From a virus, in the IMG/VR virus record IMGVR_UViG_3300020205_005279, positions 25,051-89,050 of that record: a stretch of DNA of 64,000 bases; one strand, written 5' to 3'. Within the stretch, counting starts at the first letter, position 1, and every line of letters starts with the position of its first letter. The position numbers were made by a program, and so were the translations under genes. Positions 61,003-64,000 of the stretch are shown in pieces. Under the pieces are notes generated by a model, which saw only the letters and a program-made list of their open reading frames with translations, had not been told where the DNA came from and ran no database searches.

Positions 61003-61455
61003 TAGAGGTGTTCTATTAGAGAACGTGGGCGTTTGAGAGTGGCAATTAGGGCATAAAAGCCTTAAATTGTCAACAGTGTTATTATAACATTGACCATCTA
61101 TATGGTCAACTTGTAGTCTTAAAAATTTACCGTTCCACTCGGAAGAAATGCCGCACTGTTCGCATTGTTCCCCGCTCTCTTGAACAAGAAGCCTATAAAT
61201 AACGCTTCTTTTACAGTTTTTACCTTTAGTTAGAACGTACTCTTGTAATGTAGGCCATTTGTTTCTCCCACCAAAATTTCTTATTTTGGCAGTATAATCA
61301 GGTCTATAGTTCGGAATCCACTTAGAAGTTCTGCGTCTAAGAGTGTCTGGTCGGCAATTTAACTCTAGACATAATTCTGTAGGAGTTTTGCTTCCAGATA
61401 GCAGACTATTTATTATATAGTCTTTTTTGTTGTCAATGTCCTTTCGCACTCTCAT
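60982..61455 (-). CDS. HNH homing-type endonuclease
   Basis: A 157-residue protein. The N-terminal half (about 10-90) is basic and helix-turn-helix-like (TELCLELNCRPDTLRRRTSK). The C-terminal half is an HNH nuclease with a zinc-like pair C98-C101, VDHIDG (116-121), N130 and CPNCH (135-139). It lies inside the tRNA array, and its last seven codons are the first 21 bases of tRNA-Leu. Free-standing HNH genes of this kind spread by cutting cognate sites in related phages. An inverted repeat lies 5 bases ahead of the start. Confidence 0.92.
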   Translation of the reverse strand: MRVRKDIDNKKDYIINSLLSGSKTPTELCLELNCRPDTLRRRTSKWIPNYRPDYTAKIRNFGGRNKWPTLQEYVLTKGKNCKRSVIYRLLVQESGEQCEQCGISSEWNGKFLRLQVDHIDGQCYNNTVDNLRLLCPNCHSQTPTFSNRTPLARVVER

Positions 61456-61460
61456 AATGG

Positions 61461-61476
61461 TAGACTTTATAGTCTA
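61461..61476. promoter_or_regulatory. inverted repeat before HNH gene
   Basis: TAGACT-ttat-AGTCTA six bases upstream of the HNH ATG; could be an operator or could sequester the start. Confidence 0.35.
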
Positions 61477-61512
61477 TAAACTATTTAGTTACCAATTCCG
61501 CCATTTGCGCAT

Positions 61513-61587
61513 ATGCTCCTTGTGAGGATCGAACTCACCTCACACGAATTATGAGTTCGTTGCATTCACCAGATTGCTAAAAGAGCA
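61513..61587 (-). tRNA. tRNA with CAU anticodon (Met or Ile2), copy 1
   Basis: Acceptor TGCTCTT/AGGAGCA (one G-U), anticodon arm ACGAA-CTCATAA-TTCGT, T arm TGAGG/CCTCA. Elongator Met versus lysidine-modified Ile cannot be told from sequence alone. Confidence 0.85.
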
Positions 61588-61589
61588 TA

Positions 61590-61763
61590 ACGATGGACTT
61601 ATCCGTATGCTATGTGGGCGCTACACCCAGTATACTGACAGTTTCCAACGGAGTAGGACGCAGTACCACCGCGAACATCCAAAGGGGGCTGATTCCAAAC
61701 TATGTGGTTTCAGTATATCTGAACCGTTTGGCACCTTTGCCTGGAACGTCTCAAGTTCCTAAT
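61590..61763 (-). ncRNA. candidate structured leader RNA of the tRNA array
   Basis: No gene is convincing here on either strand. Read on the minus strand, it contains a chain of hairpins: GGAAC/GTTCC, GGCA/TGCC, an extended arm CCAAAC/GTTTGG enclosing GGTTCAG/CTGAAACC, GGATG/CGTCC, and TGGGTG/CGCCCA with a 3-base loop. It sits between a TATAAT box and the first tRNA, so it would be transcribed as a 5' leader of about 175 bases. Confidence 0.5.
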
Positions 61764-61769
61764 ACAACT

Positions 61770-61791
61770 ATTATACTCCCTAAATGGCCTA
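61770..61791 (-). promoter_or_regulatory. sigma70-like promoter of the tRNA array segment
   Basis: GGAGTATAATAG on the minus strand with a perfect TATAAT (61770-61775); a TACATT lies 16 bases upstream as a poor -35. It could drive the leader RNA and downstream tRNAs. Confidence 0.5.
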
Positions 61792-61827
61792 AATGTACAC
61801 AATGTCTTTAGAGGACTTTTTGCCCTC

Positions 61828-62271
61828 TCATCGGCCCCGGGTGTTTCCTGGGATCTGCGGTGCGGGGTGGTGGGTTGGTGAGAAAAACTGACTAATGGGC
61901 CTTGCTTCGCCTATAATAAACCCGGCCGCTAATATAACCCCTGCAACAAGCCATCTCAATCGCGATAGTTCTCCGATGCGCTTGTCGTGGTCCTTGAGCA
62001 CCTCCTCAATCTCCTTAATTGAGTCGGCGTTTTGTTTTTTCATTTCATCAAGGAGCTTAATTATAGCAACGTCGGATTGTATGGCTTGTTCTAAACGTTC
62101 GTCGTGGCGGACGAGTATTTTTGAGATGTTTTGATTTGCTTCCGATATTTTATCTACAGCCAACTCAAGCTTTAAAAGCATTTCTTTTGTGAGTTCTTCA
62201 TAGACCATGAGTTTTTCTCCCAACACGGCCACTTGTATGTCCGGGCTTTGGGGGGTAAAAGGATTAGTCAT
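61828..62271 (-). CDS. coiled-coil membrane protein (XhlA/holin-accessory-like)
   Basis: A 147-residue protein: long amphipathic coiled coil (about 20-100, for example VDKISEANQNISKILVRHDE), then one transmembrane helix (about 106-121, RWLVAGVILAAGFIIGE) and a short Pro/His tail. This layout is that of XhlA-type hemolysin/holin accessory proteins. A lysis-related role at the inner membrane is inferred. It lies inside the tRNA array between tRNA-CAU copy 1 with its leader, and tRNA-Thr. Confidence 0.6.
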   Translation of the reverse strand: MTNPFTPQSPDIQVAVLGEKLMVYEELTKEMLLKLELAVDKISEANQNISKILVRHDERLEQAIQSDVAIIKLLDEMKKQNADSIKEIEEVLKDHDKRIGELSRLRWLVAGVILAAGFIIGEARPISQFFSPTHHPAPQIPGNTRGR

Positions 62272-62312
62272 TTGGTAATTAGTAATGCTCTTTATGGATG
62301 TCTTTCAACTAA

Positions 62313-62386
62313 AGCCTCCTGTCGGACTCGAACCGACGACCTACGGTTTACAAAACCGTTGCTCTATCCAGCTGAGCTAAGGAGGC
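62313..62386 (-). tRNA. tRNA-Thr (UGU)
   Basis: Acceptor GCCTCCT/AGGAGGC, D stem GCTC/GAGC, anticodon arm ACGGT-TTTGTAA-ACCGT, T arm GTCGG/CCGAC. Confidence 0.95.
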
Positions 62387-62388
62387 GG

Positions 62389-62461
62389 GGTGTACGAGCG
62401 GACTTGAACCGCCATAAACCAGTTCCACAAACTGGTGCATTAACCATTATGCTACGTACAC
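62389..62461 (-). tRNA. tRNA-His (GUG)
   Basis: Acceptor GTGTACG/CGTACAC, anticodon arm CCAGT-TTGTGGA-ACTGG, discriminator C as usual for His. G-1 is not encoded. Confidence 0.93.
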
Positions 62462-62462
62462 A

Positions 62463-62534
62463 TGGCAGTAATGAGATTTGAACTCATAATTCCGTCGTTA
62501 TGAATGACGGGCTTTACCATTAAGCTATACTGCC
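62463..62534 (-). tRNA. tRNA with CAU anticodon (Met or Ile2), copy 2
   Basis: Acceptor GGCAGTA/TACTGCC, D stem GCTT/AAGC, anticodon loop TTCATAA with four paired stem bases plus an A-C mismatch, T arm ATGAG/CTCAT. Differs throughout from copy 1, so the two probably read different codons. Confidence 0.88.
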
Positions 62535-62537
62535 GAG

Positions 62538-62627
62538 CGGAAGTGGTTGGATTTGAACCAACGGTGCCGGGATAACCGACACGGAATCTTAGCAGGATTC
62601 TGCGATAAACCACTCTGCCACACTTCC
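62538..62627 (-). tRNA. tRNA-Ser (GCU)
   Basis: Class II tRNA: acceptor GGAAGTG/CACTTCC, anticodon arm GAATC-CTGCTAA-GATTC, long variable arm, T arm GTTGG/CCAAC, discriminator G. Confidence 0.95.
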
Positions 62628-62630
62628 ATT

Positions 62631-62644
62631 TTGCCTTTCGGCAA
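62631..62644. repeat. tRNA spacer hairpin, copy 1
   Basis: TTGCC-TTTC-GGCAA between tRNA-Ser and tRNA-Arg. Related hairpins occupy the next spacers at 62723-62736, 62817-62831 and 62909-62922. Confidence 0.7.
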
Positions 62645-62645
62645 G

Positions 62646-62719
62646 CGCTCTCTGAGAGATTTGAACTCCCGACACCCTGGTCCGTAGCCAGGTGCTCTAG
62701 TCCGCTGAGCTAAGAGAGC
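62646..62719 (-). tRNA. tRNA-Arg (ACG)
   Basis: Acceptor GCTCTCT/AGAGAGC, anticodon arm CCTGG-CTACGGA-CCAGG, T arm GGGAG/CTCTC. The ACG anticodon would need A34 deamination by host TadA. Confidence 0.94.
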
Positions 62720-62722
62720 AAT

Positions 62723-62736
62723 TTGCCCGAAGGCAA
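62723..62736. repeat. tRNA spacer hairpin, copy 2
   Basis: TTGCC-CGAA-GGCAA between tRNA-Arg and tRNA-Glu. Confidence 0.7.
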
Positions 62737-62808
62737 TAGTCCATACGGGATTTGAACCCGTGCTGCCACCTTGAAAGGGTGGTGACCTGCCCGCTAGTCG
62801 AATGGACC
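62737..62808 (-). tRNA. tRNA-Glu (UUC)
   Basis: Acceptor GGTCCAT/ATGGACT (first pair G-U), D stem GAC/GTC as in bacterial Glu, anticodon arm CCACC-CTTTCAA-GGTGG, T arm ACGGG/CCCGT. Confidence 0.92.
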
Positions 62809-62816
62809 GTTATGGT

Positions 62817-62831
62817 TTGCCCTTTGGGCAA
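62817..62831. repeat. tRNA spacer hairpin, copy 3
   Basis: TTGCCC-TTT-GGGCAA between tRNA-Glu and tRNA-Gln. Confidence 0.7.
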
Positions 62832-62902
62832 TTCCGAGACTAGGACTCGAACCTAGGATAGCGGGACCAAAACCCGCTGCCTTACCACTTGGCTATCTCG
62901 GA
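62832..62902 (-). tRNA. tRNA-Gln (UUG)
   Basis: Acceptor TCCGAGA/TCTCGGA, anticodon arm GCGGG-TTTTGGT-CCCGC, T arm CTAGG/CCTAG. Confidence 0.94.
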
Positions 62903-62908
62903 AAAAAT

Positions 62909-62922
62909 GCCTCTGATGAGGC
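62909..62922. repeat. tRNA spacer hairpin, copy 4 (different stem sequence)
   Basis: GCCTC-TGAT-GAGGC between tRNA-Gln and tRNA-Ile; same size as the other spacer hairpins. Confidence 0.6.
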
Positions 62923-62925
62923 GAT

Positions 62926-62996
62926 TGGAACGACGAGACTTGAACTCGTGACCGCACGGTTATCAGCCGTGTGCTCTACCAACTGAGCTACGTTCC
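62926..62996 (-). tRNA. tRNA-Ile (GAU)
   Basis: Acceptor GGAACG/CGTTCC, D stem GCTC/GAGC, anticodon arm CACGG-CTGATAA-CCGTG, T arm ACGAG/CTCGT. Confidence 0.94.
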
Positions 62997-63001
62997 AGAG
63001 G

Positions 63002-63074
63002 TGGGAACAGTCGGAATCGAACCGACAACACCACGATCTTCAATCGTGTGCTCTACCGTTGGAGCTATGTTCCC
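63002..63074 (-). tRNA. tRNA-Phe (GAA)
   Basis: Acceptor GGGAACA/TGTTCCC, anticodon arm CACGA-TTGAAGA-TCGTG, T arm GTCGG/CCGAC. Confidence 0.94.
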
Positions 63075-63077
63075 TGG

Positions 63078-63150
<73 letters not shown>

Positions 63151-63153
63151 ATA

Positions 63154-63245
63154 TACGCCGTGCCGGAATCGAACCGACTATCTTACGGATTACGTGGTAA
63201 TCCAGCTCCATTGTCTGGGTGTCCTTACCAATAGACTACCGGCGC
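63154..63245 (-). tRNA. tRNA-like element with long variable arm, anticodon unclear
   Basis: Acceptor GCGCCGG/ACGGCGT (six pairs, one wobble), D stem GTCT/GGAC, T arm GTCGG-TTCGATT-CCGGC. The anticodon arm is CCAG/CTGG with a nine-base loop ACAATGGAG and no U at the usual position 33. A seven-pair variable arm GGATTAC/GTAATCC follows. A degenerate tRNA-Ser (GGA) is one reading; the alternative arm GGATT-ACCACGT-AATCC would show CAC. Confidence 0.55.
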
Positions 63246-63457
63246 GGGCGAGGGTATCCACCTACAATGTGCGAGTTACTTGGCATTTTGTTTAAATCCA
63301 GACAACTTAGTTGAACTGAATCTAAACTCCATTATCTAAGCACTTTCGCCATTCTATGATGTGGTTTAGGGGACCCTTCGTTTAAGCCCCCGTTCCTTGG
63401 AGGACCCTTGGTGGCCACCGGCACTCCAGATTATCAGCTCTGGCGCAAAGTGGCAAG
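63246..63457 (-). ncRNA. possible structured non-coding stretch between tRNA-like element and tRNA-Pro
   Basis: No convincing gene. Minus-strand hairpins include CCAGA/TCTGG, the palindrome GGTGGCCACC (63410-63419) and GGGG/CCCC. An eight-base direct repeat GGACCCTT occurs at 63371 and 63402 (plus strand). It may be part of a larger RNA with 63530-63913 that has tRNA-Pro embedded, but that is only an inference. Confidence 0.35.
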
Positions 63458-63529
63458 TCGGGGTGGGAGGGATCGAACCTCCGACATCCTGCTCCCAAAG
63501 CAGGCGCGCTACCGCTGCGCTACACCCCG
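63458..63529 (-). tRNA. tRNA-Pro (UGG)
   Basis: Acceptor CGGGGTG/CACCCCG, D stem GCGC/GCGC, anticodon arm CCTGC-TTTGGGA-GCAGG, T arm GGAGG/CCTCC. Confidence 0.95.
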
Positions 63530-63913
63530 AGATGCCCCGATTTTACACGTGAAACGTCTCAAGGACGGACAGAGGTGGGGGCTTGCTTTCAGCAGGGCCT
63601 GCATATTGGCCGGTAAGAGCGTTCGCTCCAGCAACACCAATGGCAAAACAGCCCTCAAGAAAGCACCACATATTAACGCCTGTGTTCGTGGCCGTGGCGG
63701 GAACTTAACGACGTATTCCATACGACTCCGGAGTCTAGAACGGAGAGTTTGTGGTGAGGCAACAGTTAAAGACTGCTGACAACCTTGACTCTATTAAAGC
63801 CAAGGGCCTCTCACAATATGCCAGGTTTCAATTTTTATCACCCAGGATTATGGAAACCTGTAAGACGGCATCCTGGGATTTTGGGTTTAGGAGTTAAGAA
63901 CTCCGCACCCCAC
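63530..63913 (-). ncRNA. candidate structured RNA with H-type pseudoknot
   Basis: A 384-base stretch without a supportable gene. Read on the minus strand, it begins with hairpin GGAGTT-CTT-AACTCC (63890-63904). Next is an H-type pseudoknot: stem 1 CCCAGGAT (63870-63877) with ATCCTGGG (63841-63848), stem 2 CAGGTTTC (63853-63860) with GAAACCTG (63822-63829), all eight pairs perfect in both. Then GAGGC/GCCTC encloses two hairpins (CCTTG/CAAGG and CAGCAGT/ACTGTTG). Further on are CGTAT-GGA-ATACG, the palindrome GACTCCGGAGTC (63724-63735), GAGC/GCTC and GGCC/GGCC hairpins. It lies between tRNA-Asn and tRNA-Pro, both on the same strand, so it is probably co-transcribed. Confidence 0.6.
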
Positions 63914-63983
63914 TGGCCCGGCAGGGATCGAACCTGCGACAACTTGATTAACAGTCAAGCGTTCTACCGCTGAACTACAGGCC
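63914..63983 (-). tRNA. tRNA-Asn (GUU)
   Basis: D stem GTTC/GAAC, anticodon arm CTTGA-CTGTTAA-TCAAG, T arm GCAGG/CCTGC. The acceptor stem has five good pairs and two weak ones. Confidence 0.92.
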
Positions 63984-63991
63984 ATTGAATA

Positions 63992-64000
63992 GGGGGGGGG
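63992..64000. other. G homopolymer at the window edge
   Basis: Nine G in a row run up to the last base. It may continue beyond the window or be an assembly or sequencing end artefact. Confidence 0.5.

Noticed and set aside
61574-61811. Two short plus-strand frames
   Set aside because: They overlap tRNA-CAU or the leader hairpins and the TATAAT box; RNA structure explains the region better.
62233-62481. 82-codon plus-strand frame
   Set aside because: Antisense to two tRNAs.
62631-62922. Regularly spaced short hairpins as a CRISPR array
   Set aside because: The units are only 14-15 bases, the intervening sequences are tRNAs, and no cas genes are present.
63509-63721. 70-codon minus-strand frame
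   Set aside because: It runs into tRNA-Pro and through the stems of the RNA candidate; no ribosome binding site and no motif.
63408-63779. 123-codon plus-strand frame
   Set aside because: It runs antisense through tRNA-Pro and the structured RNA; composition looks non-coding.
63530-63913. tmRNA or group I intron
   Set aside because: No tRNA-Ala-like ends or tag reading frame for tmRNA, and the flanking tRNAs are complete, so there is no split host gene for an intron. Remains a question for covariance-model search.

Overview
The window looks like part of a large, contractile-tailed (myovirus) double-stranded DNA phage genome, most probably one infecting a cyanobacterium. Three observations point there. 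The DNA polymerase is of the mitochondrial gamma type, which from memory has been described in the cyanophage S-TIM5 lineage. Many virion proteins have domains I recognise from cyanophage virions. There is a phoH gene and a long tRNA array without encoded CCA ends. There is no integrase, no rRNA, no CRISPR and no insertion sequence. Large terminase, helicase, primase and a recognisable tape measure are not in this window, so it is a fragment of a bigger genome.

Layout. 1-3287 (minus): a virion-like partial gene, a small virion-like gene, an HExxH metalloenzyme-like protein and a P-loop nucleotide kinase-like protein. 3476-8255 (plus): a small virion-type protein, phoH and a 1174-residue virion protein. 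8252-24534 (minus): a block of very large tail, baseplate and fibre proteins, including a leucine-rich-repeat protein, a pair of paralogues and a beta-helix tailspike. 24606-25208 (plus): two small genes ending in a bidirectional terminator. 25256-30437 (minus): an unknown virion-like protein, a tail-tube candidate, a Mu gp29-type portal and three genes I do not recognise. 30505-36081 (plus): a 1302-residue unknown, a second leucine-rich-repeat protein and a coiled-coil fibre protein. 36064-43490 (minus): dCMP deaminase, small genes and a tail-fibre/adhesin cluster with two tandem polyglycine proteins. 43560-54142 (plus): the main morphogenesis operon, namely tail assembly chaperone candidates, sheath, prohead protease/scaffold, decoration protein, major capsid protein, Mu gp36/gp37-like connectors and a Dps ferritin. 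54206-62271 (minus): a secreted RlpA-like protein, a chain of small overlapping genes, DNA polymerase, a PPP-type phosphatase, an HNH endonuclease and a holin-accessory-like membrane protein. 60828-63983 (minus): 16 tRNA or tRNA-like genes interspersed with structured, apparently non-coding RNA.

The head genes (portal, protease/scaffold, capsid, gp36, gp37) belong to Mu-type families but are split between strands and places. A short element, GTTTAAAG followed by an A/T-rich -10-like box, lies in front of many gene blocks and follows the direction of transcription, so it is probably a phage promoter. A second element, an AGTACT-centred perfect palindrome, lies in front of three minus-strand non-structural genes or gene groups.

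Best leads for something new: a pseudoknotted RNA of about 384 bases inside the tRNA array (63530-63913), with related structured stretches nearby; the HExxH protein, which resembles peptide-modifying HExxH enzymes; the gamma-type polymerase with an altered motif C; and the GTTTAAAG promoter element.
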